Part shown: positions 1-6,404 of the stretch, piece by piece
How positions within the stretch are numbered: position 1 is the first letter of the stretch
How the letters are laid out: each line of letters starts with the position of its first letter
From: Pseudomonadota bacterium
Lineage (GTDB): Bacteria > Pseudomonadota > Alphaproteobacteria > Acetobacterales > Acetobacteraceae
Direction of reading: 5' to 3'
DNA: 64,000 nt
Assembly: GCA_021808055.1 (NCBI GenBank)
Contig: JAKBCH010000005.1
Coordinates: 1 to 64,000 of the forward strand
Position numbers and translations under genes: made by a program
The notes under the pieces: generated by a model
Database searches by the model: none
What the model saw: the letters and a program-made list of their open reading frames with translations, nothing else
Told to the model about the DNA's origin: nothing

Positions 1-97
1 TGCGCGTGTGCGGATTAGCCATTTGGGCGCGCCGGTGGTTAAAGCCGGATGACGCCGGATAGATGTTTGCAACTGATCGCGCAGACCTGTTCAAATT

Positions 98-244
98 CTA
101 CTTGCAACGGGAGAGCCGTCCATAGATATAGAAGGTAGCGTCCGAGATCCCATGCCGCCGGCAAATATCCGCCGTCCTGGAACCAGCCTCCTGCTCCTTC
201 AAAATCCCAATAATCTGCTCTTCCGTGAACCTGCTGCCCTTCAT
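98..244 (-). pseudogene. IS3-family transposase OrfA, N-terminal remnant
   Basis: Reading leftward from an ATG at 244, the frame encodes an N-terminus starting MKGSRFTEEQIIGILKEQE and continues through a helix-turn-helix with RRHGISDATFY, the hallmark start of OrfA in IS3-family (IS407-like) elements. Normal OrfA is about 90-100 residues. Here homology stops after roughly 40 residues, near position 128, and a stop follows at 98-100. No OrfB catalytic DDE region is present, so the fragment cannot move by itself. The element end lies about 55 bases upstream of the ATG, near 300. The identification is from recognisable family sequence; the exact left breakpoint is an estimate. Confidence 0.8.
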
Positions 245-300
245 AAGCCCGTCTCCTTGAGACAGACTCTACCTCAAAACGGATACATTCCAGGGGAGCA
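98..300 (-). mobile_element. Truncated IS3-type insertion sequence end
   Basis: The orfA remnant plus its leader form one end of an IS3-type element. Read on the minus strand, the probable terminal inverted repeat begins near 300 with TGCTCCCCTGGAATGTATCC, starting with the TG typical of IS3 family ends. The other end and all of orfB are missing, so no second inverted repeat or target duplication can be matched in the window. The boundary at 300 is inferred from the TG start and from the different character of the DNA to its right. Confidence 0.6.
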
Positions 301-550
301 CCTCATGCGCCGCCCGCCGGTGACGCCGCTGGCGCTGCCGGTGCGCGATATTCGGGTAATGTATGCGCTGCCGCCCCGCCATTACGCGGCCTTCTCAGCA
401 AGCCAAATTCCCCATGCGCACGAATTTTTTGCGCCAATCAGTGCGCTCATCGGGCCTGAGGGCTGGCAGCACCCGCATTTGCGCGCATTTATCGCAAGAA
501 CATCAACGCGCGCGAATTTCTTTGACTATCCGGGGGTGTCGGCGGCCTGA
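301..550 (+). pseudogene. Possible 3' remnant of an unidentified gene next to the IS end
   Basis: An open frame runs rightward from the IS boundary to a TGA at 548-550 and gives about 80 residues with a plausible composition (for example YALPPRHYAAF and FFDYPGVSAA). I do not recognise the family. Two things support a real gene tail: the stop codon lies in the loop of a good rho-independent terminator on this strand, and the frame is open right up to the IS end, as expected if the element replaced the 5' part. The frame stays open into the IS (to 152), but that part is antisense to orfA and is not meaningful. Confidence 0.3.
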
Positions 551-566
551 ACGCCGCCCCTTTTTT
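541..566 (+). terminator. Rho-independent terminator
   Basis: A GGCGGC/GCCGCC stem (541-546 with 553-558) encloses a six-base loop containing the TGA of the upstream gene remnant. Two C's and a run of six T's follow. Polarity is rightward. The T-run touches the end of the converging Rrf2 gene. Confidence 0.7.
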
Positions 567-1002
567 AAGCCGCCTCGGCCGGCATTTTACCGTCGGCAAG
601 GGCTTTGGCGAGGGAGGTGCCGTCCAGCTCGTGGGCCATGGCCTCACGGGCGCGGTGCATCACTTTACGAATCTCGCAGGCTTGTTCGTCCTGGCATTCA
701 TCGCAGCGGCGGTAGTAATTGACAGAGACACAAGCAAGTGGGGCCAGCGCGCCATCCATGATGCGAATAACCTGGCCAAATGTGATGAGGTCTGCTGGTT
801 TGGCCAGGGCGTAGCCGCCGCCCCTGCCCCGGCGGGAGCGCACGAGGCCGTTCCGGTTGAGTTCCAGCAGGATCGCTTCCAGGAATTTCTTTGGCAGGTT
901 TTCGCGCTCGGCGATGTCTGAGACAAGGAGAAGCGTGTCGCTATTCCCCCTTGCCAGGGCCATCAAGGCATGAAGGGCGTATTTGCACTTTTGGGACAGC
1001 AT
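565..1002 (-). CDS. Rrf2-family transcriptional regulator (IscR/NsrR-like)
   Basis: A DNA-binding regulator of the Rrf2 family, 145 residues, the usual length. The N-terminal half is a winged helix (about 1-75) with the family signature LPKKFLEAILLELNRNGLV and a glycine-rich wing (RRGRGGGYALAKPA). The C-terminal part carries four cysteines at 91, 100, 103 and 109, where family members bind a [2Fe-2S] or [4Fe-4S] cluster used to sense iron-sulfur status, nitric oxide or redox state. The spacing matches neither textbook IscR nor NsrR exactly, so the signal is not assigned. The ATG at 1002 has AGGAG about seven bases upstream. The gene is monocistronic, and the inverted repeat just upstream may be its own operator. 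Confidence 0.9.
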   Translation of the reverse strand: MLSQKCKYALHALMALARGNSDTLLLVSDIAERENLPKKFLEAILLELNRNGLVRSRRGRGGGYALAKPADLITFGQVIRIMDGALAPLACVSVNYYRRCDECQDEQACEIRKVMHRAREAMAHELDGTSLAKALADGKMPAEAA

Positions 1003-1033
1003 GGATGGCTCCTCGCAACGCGACTCTGCCTTA

Positions 1034-1064
1034 ATTCTCTATAACATTGAAGGGGAATGGAGAA
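1034..1064. promoter_or_regulatory. Inverted repeat in the Rrf2 upstream region (candidate operator)
   Basis: ATTCTC and GAGAAT arms are separated by about 20 bases, starting some 30 bases upstream of the Rrf2 start. On the minus strand a TATAGAG sequence (possible -10) falls inside the repeat. Rrf2 regulators commonly autoregulate, so an operator role is plausible, but this is inferred from position only. Confidence 0.35.
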
Positions 1065-1099
1065 TACACCCCTCAACGCCTCCCGTTTGCCCTAAACGC

Positions 1100-1125
1100 A
1101 TAACACCGCCCAAGGACGGTGTTAT
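1100..1125. repeat. Perfect 9-bp hairpin between the Hint gene and Rrf2
   Basis: ATAACACCG and CGGTGTTAT form a perfect nine-base-pair stem with an eight-base loop. It lies 30 bases past the stop of the leftward Hint-domain gene and about 100 bases upstream of the Rrf2 start. No T-tract follows on the minus strand, so as a terminator it is atypical. It may instead be an operator. The sequence CTCTATAACA flanks this hairpin on the minus strand and recurs on the plus strand near 1036. Confidence 0.5.
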
Positions 1126-1154
1126 AGAGCATTTAGCCTTGGCGGGTTTTATAT

Positions 1155-2387
1155 TCAGGCGGCGGCTTGGCGTTGCAGGCGGGCGCGAACGGCTTCGGGG
1201 ATCTGTCTGACGGACTTCGCACGTGGCAAGTCCATCTCCTGAATAGCGGCGCCATCGGGGTGGGTATTCCAGTTGTCGAAATTCATGCGATCCGCATTAT
1301 CGACAAAAGTTTCCGAGGCGACGCCTTCAGCCAATACCAGCGCATGGCTGCTAAGCTCGACGTGATAATAGGTGAAAAATTCCGGCATGACCGTTTCGCG
1401 GGTGATGCTTGCGCCATTCACCAGGGCGCCTGCGTTGATCAACACGCCGTCGATCAACACGGCGTGCTCGGGTGACAGTAAGAGGTCCCGCGTTGGGATG
1501 CCCTGAGATAATGCACCGGCTGAGATGCGAACCGGATAGCCGCGCAGTTTATCGGCAAAGCGCGCCGCCATTTTCCGCACCCCCATCCAGCGCACCGGCT
1601 CGGCGGCGCCAGCGGCCGTGAGAACCAAATCGCCCGGTTGCAGCGTCTCGACCAGGCGCAAGCCATGCGGCGTGGAGATTAACGTGCCTTCCAGGAAGCA
1701 CATCGGATTGTTGTTGGCACTGTCATAGGGTGTGATGATATTAGCGCCAGAACCGGTGAGCGGGTTAGCCGTGATGGTGGTGCTGGCGTAGGATATATAT
1801 CCCATCTCGAACCCGCCCGATGCGGTGGACGCAAGAACGGAATCATAGCCACCAGATATGTTGACCGAAACGTAATAGGTGTTTTGGGAGGTGACCTGAG
1901 TTGAGGAGAGTTGCTTGCCGCCGACGGTGGTTACAAGATATGTGTTGTTGTTATTGGTGACCACCTGAACGGTAGCCGCAAGTACCCCGGCTTTGTAGAA
2001 CTGAAGCTCGTTAGGGCTGTTCATCGAGCCCCAGAGCAGGCCAAAATATTGCTCGGTTTGGTTGAAGGCAAAGTTGACATTGGAACCGGCTTGCGCTGCG
2101 ATAAAATCATTGGTGATTGAGGCGCTGGCGGTGTTGTTGCTGGTGGGCGATGGCGCATAAGGGCCGCCGCTATAGCCTTGATATACGCCGGACGGGGTGG
2201 TGCCGGTGGTGAAGCTGATGGTACCCGCCGCCGCCGCCGGATTGGGCTGGGTGCCGAAATACACCTGGTCGCTGGTGACGTATCCTGTCTTGTTCTCGTA
2301 ATTCCCGAAAGTGACGACGTTCAGTCCCTGATACTGGGGAATATAGCTCGTGCTGGTGGTGCTATAGAGGGAGGTGGTAACAGTCAT
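1155..2387 (-). CDS. Hint_2-domain surface or secreted protein
   Basis: A 410-residue protein with two parts. Residues 1 to about 225 are rich in Ser, Thr, Asn and Gly with a beta-sandwich look and no classical signal peptide. Residues about 230-370 form a Hint_2 (hedgehog/intein-like) domain, starting at CFLEGTLISTPHG, where the Cys is the expected nucleophile, and continuing through VETLQPGDLVLT, LLLSPEHAVLIDG and YYHVELSSHALVLAEG. Hint_2 proteins in alphaproteobacteria are large exported proteins whose Hint domain is thought to carry out self-cleavage or attachment. That role is family inference. A second, far larger Hint_2 protein lies at 28-32 kb. The gene stands alone, with a perfect 16-bp palindrome 23 bases upstream of its ATG. 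Confidence 0.85.
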   Translation of the reverse strand: MTVTTSLYSTTSTSYIPQYQGLNVVTFGNYENKTGYVTSDQVYFGTQPNPAAAAGTISFTTGTTPSGVYQGYSGGPYAPSPTSNNTASASITNDFIAAQAGSNVNFAFNQTEQYFGLLWGSMNSPNELQFYKAGVLAATVQVVTNNNNTYLVTTVGGKQLSSTQVTSQNTYYVSVNISGGYDSVLASTASGGFEMGYISYASTTITANPLTGSGANIITPYDSANNNPMCFLEGTLISTPHGLRLVETLQPGDLVLTAAGAAEPVRWMGVRKMAARFADKLRGYPVRISAGALSQGIPTRDLLLSPEHAVLIDGVLINAGALVNGASITRETVMPEFFTYYHVELSSHALVLAEGVASETFVDNADRMNFDNWNTHPDGAAIQEMDLPRAKSVRQIPEAVRARLQRQAAA

Positions 2388-2409
2388 CGGACGCTCCAGG
2401 AAACGAAAA

Positions 2410-2425
2410 GTTAACGTACGTTAAC
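2410..2425. promoter_or_regulatory. Perfect 16-bp palindrome GTTAACGTACGTTAAC
   Basis: A perfect palindrome ending 23 bases upstream of the ATG of the Hint-domain gene at 2387, where a dimeric regulator could block or assist transcription. The regulator is unknown. The site is seen directly; operator function is inferred. Confidence 0.5.
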
Positions 2426-2465
2426 TAATCCGAGTATCACGGCCCCCTAAGGTGTTAAATAGCGC

Positions 2466-2479
2466 ACACGAAATCGTGT
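2466..2479. repeat. Short palindrome ACACGA-AA-TCGTGT
   Basis: A six-base inverted repeat with a two-base centre, 12 bases past the stop of the FAD oxidoreductase gene. It could be a weak transcript-end hairpin or part of the control region of the downstream Hint gene. The sequence does not decide between them. Confidence 0.3.
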
Positions 2480-2490
2480 ACACATCAATT

Positions 2491-4086
2491 TTAAGACTCA
2501 TCCAGACTTTTGCTGACCGCTTCCGCCACCTTAATGCCGTCCACCCCGGCGGAGAGGATGCCGCCTGCATAGCCCGCCCCTTCGCCCGCGGGGTAAAGCC
2601 CGCGCACGTTGAGGGAGCAAAAATCCTTGCCCCTGGTGATGCGCACCGGCGATGAGGTGCGGGTTTCAACACCGGTCAGCACCGCATCCGGCCTGTCGAA
2701 GCCTTTGATCTGGCGCCCGAAAGCGGGCAGCGCCTCACGAATGGCGGCGATGGCGTAACCCGGCAGCGTGGAGGCGAGATCGGTGAGGTGCACGCCGGGT
2801 TTATAGCTGGGCTGGACCTCGCCAAAGGCCGCCGAGGCGCGACCCGCGACAAAATCCCCCACCAACTGGCCCGGCGCTTTATAGCCGCCGCCACCCGCCA
2901 CGAAGGCCGCGCTTTCCCATTGGCGCTGAAATTCCACGCCTGCCAGCACATCACCAGGGTAATCAGCGGGCGTGATCCCCACAACGATACCTGCATTGGC
3001 GTTGCGCTCGGCCCGTGAATATTGGCTCATGCCGTTGGTGACGACCCGGCCGGGCTCAGACGTGGCGGCGACCACGGTGCCGCCGGGGCACATGCAAAAG
3101 CTGTAAACCGAGCGGCCATTTGTGGCGTGATGCACAAGCTTGTAGTCCGCCGCGCCCAGGATCGGGTGCCCGGCGAAGGGGCCAAAACGATGGCGGTCGA
3201 TCATGCCTTGCGGATGTTCGATGCGAAACCCGATGGAGAAGGGCTTGGCTTCCATGAACACGCCGCGTTCATGCAGCCGGGCGAAGGTGTCTCGTGCCGA
3301 GTGGCCGATGGCGAGGATGACGTGTTCGGTTTCGATCCGCTCACCGCTTTCCAGAATAACTGCGCGCATCTGGCCGTTATCGATCTCGAAATCGTCCACC
3401 TTGGCACCGAAACGGTATTCTCCCCCTAAGGCTTCCACCTTGGCGCGGATGGATTCAACCATGGAGACCAGACGGAAGGTGCCGATATGCGGCTTGGCGA
3501 TATAGAGAATTTCCTCCGGCGCGCCGGCCTCGACAAATTCCTCCATCACCTTGCGGCCAAGATGGCGAGGGTCTTTGATCTGGGAGTAGAGCTTGCCGTC
3601 TGAGAAGGTGCCCGCCCCGCCTTCACCGAATTGCACGTTGGAGGTGGGGTCCAGCTCGCCGCGCCGCCATAGGCCCCAGGTGTCCTTGGTGCGTTCGCGC
3701 ACCAACTTGCCGCGTTCCAGCACCAGCGGGCAGAACCCGGCTTCGGCCAGAATGAGCGCCGCCAGAATGCCGCAAGGGCCGGTGCCGATGATGACCGGGC
3801 GTTTGGCCGGGCGGCGGGCGGCTTTGGCAGCGAATTGGTAGGTTGTTTCCGGCGTGGGCTCGCCCTTGATGGTTTCAACCGCCAGCGTCGCGTCGATTGT
3901 ATAAACCAGCATGATCTGCGATTTTTTCCGCGCATCCCAGGCGCGGCGATGGATGTGCCAGGAGAGAATGGCAGCCTCTGGCACGCCGAATCCGGCGGCG
4001 ATGGCGGCAAGCAGATCAGCCTCTGAATGCTCGATGGGCAAACGAAGCTCGGTCAGGCGGCGCATTGGAAGGGACTCAGAAGACAT
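2491..4086 (-). CDS. FAD-dependent oxidoreductase (COG2509-type)
   Basis: A 531-residue flavoprotein of the uncharacterised FAD-dependent dehydrogenase group (COG2509, related to HI0933/BaiN-like enzymes). An N-terminal domain of about 90 residues precedes the dinucleotide-binding motif IIGTGPCGILAA (about 99-110). GEGGAGTFSDGKL follows, the family signature after the first domain, and the protein ends with the FAD motif GLYPAGEGAGYAGGILSAG. The substrate is unknown. The frame extends upstream to 4227, but that would overlap the divergent glycosyltransferase. ATG 4086 gives MSSESLPMRRL and leaves a 51-base shared promoter region. ATG 4065 is a possible alternative start. Confidence 0.85.
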   Translation of the reverse strand: MSSESLPMRRLTELRLPIEHSEADLLAAIAAGFGVPEAAILSWHIHRRAWDARKKSQIMLVYTIDATLAVETIKGEPTPETTYQFAAKAARRPAKRPVIIGTGPCGILAALILAEAGFCPLVLERGKLVRERTKDTWGLWRRGELDPTSNVQFGEGGAGTFSDGKLYSQIKDPRHLGRKVMEEFVEAGAPEEILYIAKPHIGTFRLVSMVESIRAKVEALGGEYRFGAKVDDFEIDNGQMRAVILESGERIETEHVILAIGHSARDTFARLHERGVFMEAKPFSIGFRIEHPQGMIDRHRFGPFAGHPILGAADYKLVHHATNGRSVYSFCMCPGGTVVAATSEPGRVVTNGMSQYSRAERNANAGIVVGITPADYPGDVLAGVEFQRQWESAAFVAGGGGYKAPGQLVGDFVAGRASAAFGEVQPSYKPGVHLTDLASTLPGYAIAAIREALPAFGRQIKGFDRPDAVLTGVETRTSSPVRITRGKDFCSLNVRGLYPAGEGAGYAGGILSAGVDGIKVAEAVSKSLDES

Positions 4087-4137
4087 ATTAGAAAGCCTGT
4101 AAACCGGAGACGACGCGCCGCCAATGACCCCGCCGTT

Positions 4138-6105
4138 ATGACAGTTGTGATTGATCTGCGCTGCCTGCAAGACCGACAATATTATGAGCGGGGCATTGGC
4201 AACCATGCGCGCAGCCTGCTGCGCCATGCGCCACCCGGCTGGGTAGGGGTTTTTGACCCCGCATTGCCAGCTTTACCAGAGGAGGTAGCCAGGCTGGCGG
4301 CAGGGCTTTCCCCCCATGCTTATGTGCCAGACGCCAGGGTGTTTCTGAACCCCTCGCCCTTTTCGCCGGACCAGAATTTTTGCGCCAGGCTGCTGACGGA
4401 TGCGCGAGTGATGAAAGTCGCCTGCGTTTACGATTTTATTCCGTATGACGAACCAGAGCGATATTTGCGCGAGCACGTGGCACGGTTGGACTATTATTCG
4501 GCCCTGGCCTGGCTGCGGCGGTATGATCTGTTCTTCCCGATTTCCGCGCCGACGCACATGCGGCTGCGCGAGCTGTTCGGGGCGGTGCAGAGCGTGGTGA
4601 CAGGTGTGGGGTTGCCGCCGTTTCTGGATTCTCTGCCGCAAGCCCAGCCGCGCCATATTCTGATGGTGGGCGGGGATGATGCGCGCAAGAACCCGGAGGT
4701 GCTGCTGCGCGCCCATGCCGGCAGCGCCGTTTTACGAGAGGTGCCGCTTGTTATCACCGGCGCTTACGGGCCGGAAGCGGCGGCGCGGATGCGGTGTATC
4801 TCGGATGCAGAACTGCCCGGGCGGGTAAACAATGCGGAAATGGCGGCACTTTATGCCGGTGCGCTGGTGGTGGTGACGCCCTCGAAGGCGGAAGGGTTTT
4901 CCATGCCGGTGGTGGAGGCGGGCAAGGCGGGCGCACCCTCTCTGGCGTCGGATATTCCGCCGCACCGGCCTTTGCTGCCGGAACGATTTCTGTTTGGCGT
5001 TGATGATGATGCAGGGCTGGCGCGGTTGCTGGAAGAGGCGTTGGCAAAGCGTGACGAGATGGTGGCGGCACAGGCGGGGCTGGCCGCGTCGTTTGCGGAA
5101 AATGCGGTTGCCGACAAGGTGTTTTCGGCTTTAAGCCCGAAGCAGGTGGTGGCAAAGCGGCCAAAATTGGCGCTGCTGACCCCCCTGCCCCCGGCCCGCA
5201 GCGGCGTGGCGGACCATTCCGCCGCGTTGTTGGGGGAGCTGCGCAAACTGGCGGAGGTGGATGTTTTCTCGGCAGCGCCATATTCACGATTGGCCGTGCA
5301 GGATGGGAAATATGATGCTGCGCTCTGCGTGATTGGTAATGCGCCGTTGCATGGCGAGATTTATGATCTTTGCGTGCGGTTCGGCGCGGCGGCGTTGTGC
5401 CATGATGCGCGGCTGCTGGGGCTGGCCACTGGCGAAGGGCTGGCGGCAGCGGCACGGCTAGCCTCAGCGGAGCTGGGCCGAGATGTTCCAGAAGCGGAAA
5501 TTGCAGACTGGGCCAGGGACGAGACCAAACGCGAGGCGAGTTTTCTGGGGCCGTTGGCGCGGGCCGCAAGGCCGTTGATGTTCCATGCGCCACAGCCCGT
5601 GGCGTTATGCCGCGAGCGGTTTGGCGTTGAAGCGCATTGTTTGCCGTTTCCGATGATGCGCCAGCACGCGCCGATTACGCCAGCAGAACGGTCGGCGGCG
5701 CGGGCAAGGTTTGGCATTGGGCCAGCTGAAAAGCTGATCGTCTCGTTTGGGTTTCTAGTACCGGGCAAGGGCAATGCTGAGGCGCTTGCGGCCTTCGCGC
5801 TGTTGAAGGCCCGGATGCCCGAGGCGAAGCTGGTTTTTGCTGGCGAGACGCAGATGGAAATAGACCTGACGGGCAATGATGGCGTGATAATAACCGGATT
5901 TTTGAGTGACGCGGATTATCGCGCCTGGCTGGCCGCGGCGGATGCCGGTTTGCAATTGCGGCTGGGGCAACCGGGAGGGATTTCGGCAGCATTACAGGAT
6001 TGCATCGGCACCGGGCTGCCCAGCGTCGCAAGCCGCGATCTGGCTGAGAATATCAACGCGCCGGATTATGTAATACGGGTGGCGGACAAGCCGGACCTGG
6101 AATAA
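4138..6105 (+). CDS. Tandem GT-B glycosyltransferase with a premature in-frame stop
   Basis: A cytoplasmic glycosyltransferase with two GT4-like GT-B modules in one 655-residue chain, probably for surface polysaccharide. Module 1 begins MTVVIDLRCLQ, with GIGNHARSLL (donor side), ILMVGGDDARKNPE and the nucleotide-binding region TPSKAEGFSMPVVEAGKAG (about 250-275). Module 2 starts near residue 345 (LALLTPLPPARSGVADHSAAL) and repeats the pattern with IVSFGFLVPGKGN and the GGISAALQDCIGTGLPSV segment. The frame ends at TAA 6103-6105, then stays open in the same frame to 6231 and encodes the expected C-terminal helices. The gene as sequenced therefore lacks about 40 residues (see next entry). ATG 4138 is chosen because it begins the conserved fold; upstream codons belong to the divergent gene. 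Confidence 0.85.
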   Translation: MTVVIDLRCLQDRQYYERGIGNHARSLLRHAPPGWVGVFDPALPALPEEVARLAAGLSPHAYVPDARVFLNPSPFSPDQNFCARLLTDARVMKVACVYDFIPYDEPERYLREHVARLDYYSALAWLRRYDLFFPISAPTHMRLRELFGAVQSVVTGVGLPPFLDSLPQAQPRHILMVGGDDARKNPEVLLRAHAGSAVLREVPLVITGAYGPEAAARMRCISDAELPGRVNNAEMAALYAGALVVVTPSKAEGFSMPVVEAGKAGAPSLASDIPPHRPLLPERFLFGVDDDAGLARLLEEALAKRDEMVAAQAGLAASFAENAVADKVFSALSPKQVVAKRPKLALLTPLPPARSGVADHSAALLGELRKLAEVDVFSAAPYSRLAVQDGKYDAALCVIGNAPLHGEIYDLCVRFGAAALCHDARLLGLATGEGLAAAARLASAELGRDVPEAEIADWARDETKREASFLGPLARAARPLMFHAPQPVALCRERFGVEAHCLPFPMMRQHAPITPAERSAARARFGIGPAEKLIVSFGFLVPGKGNAEALAAFALLKARMPEAKLVFAGETQMEIDLTGNDGVIITGFLSDADYRAWLAAADAGLQLRLGQPGGISAALQDCIGTGLPSVASRDLAENINAPDYVIRVADKPDLE

Positions 6106-6231
6106 ATTTCCATGGCGTTAGAAAAAGCCTTGTTAAAAACAAGAGATACTGAAACTGTACGGGCTGATTATGTTACCGCCCACGCCATGGCTGCCTATGC
6201 AGAACGATTATTGGAAATCGTGCTCGCCTGA
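6106..6231 (+). pseudogene. Read-through C-terminus of the tandem glycosyltransferase
   Basis: Directly after the TAA at 6103-6105, the same reading frame continues without interruption to TGA 6229-6231. It encodes a helical stretch including YVTAHAMAAYAERLLEIVLA, typical of the final helices of GT-B enzymes of this kind. No base needs to be added or removed; a single stop codon separates it from the main gene. An ATG at 6112 could start a 39-residue peptide, but no convincing ribosome binding site precedes it. The last 37 bases overlap the end of the converging small coiled-coil gene. Confidence 0.65.
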
Positions 6232-6404
6232 AGCGCGATGGTGAGCAAGGCGGCTTCCATCTGCTTGGCCAACGCGTTTTCCTTCGCGTCGCGGGCGGCG
6301 AGTTCTGCGCGCAGCGCCGCGATTTCTGTGCGGATGGCGTGCAGCTCCGCCGCTAATTCAGCCCCCATGAACAGGCGCAAGCGGCGCAATATGGGTTTAA
6401 GCAT
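6195..6404 (-). CDS. Small coiled-coil protein coupled to the DUF2126 gene
   Basis: A 69-residue protein with a basic start (MLKPILRRLRLFMG) followed by an Ala/Leu/Glu-rich helix (AELHAIRTEIAALRAELAARD) that looks like a coiled coil. I do not recognise the family. The start is set by an ATG that overlaps the stop of the upstream transglutaminase/DUF2126 gene (the bases ATGCTTAA hold both the start and the upstream TAA), a strong sign of translational coupling. A longer frame up to 6575 is only antiparallel coding of the upstream gene. It may be an accessory subunit of that enzyme; this is inference from coupling only. Confidence 0.6.
   Translation of the reverse strand: MLKPILRRLRLFMGAELAAELHAIRTEIAALRAELAARDAKENALAKQMEAALLTIALQASTISNNRSA

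Noticed and set aside
2..52. Short plus-strand frame at the left edge (RVRISHLGAPVVKAG then stop)
   Set aside because: It could be the end of a real gene cut by the window, but 16 codons give no family evidence.
4754..5593. Minus-strand proline-rich frame opposite the tandem glycosyltransferase
   Set aside because: Shadow of a conserved coding region, no ribosome binding site, composition typical of antisense frames.
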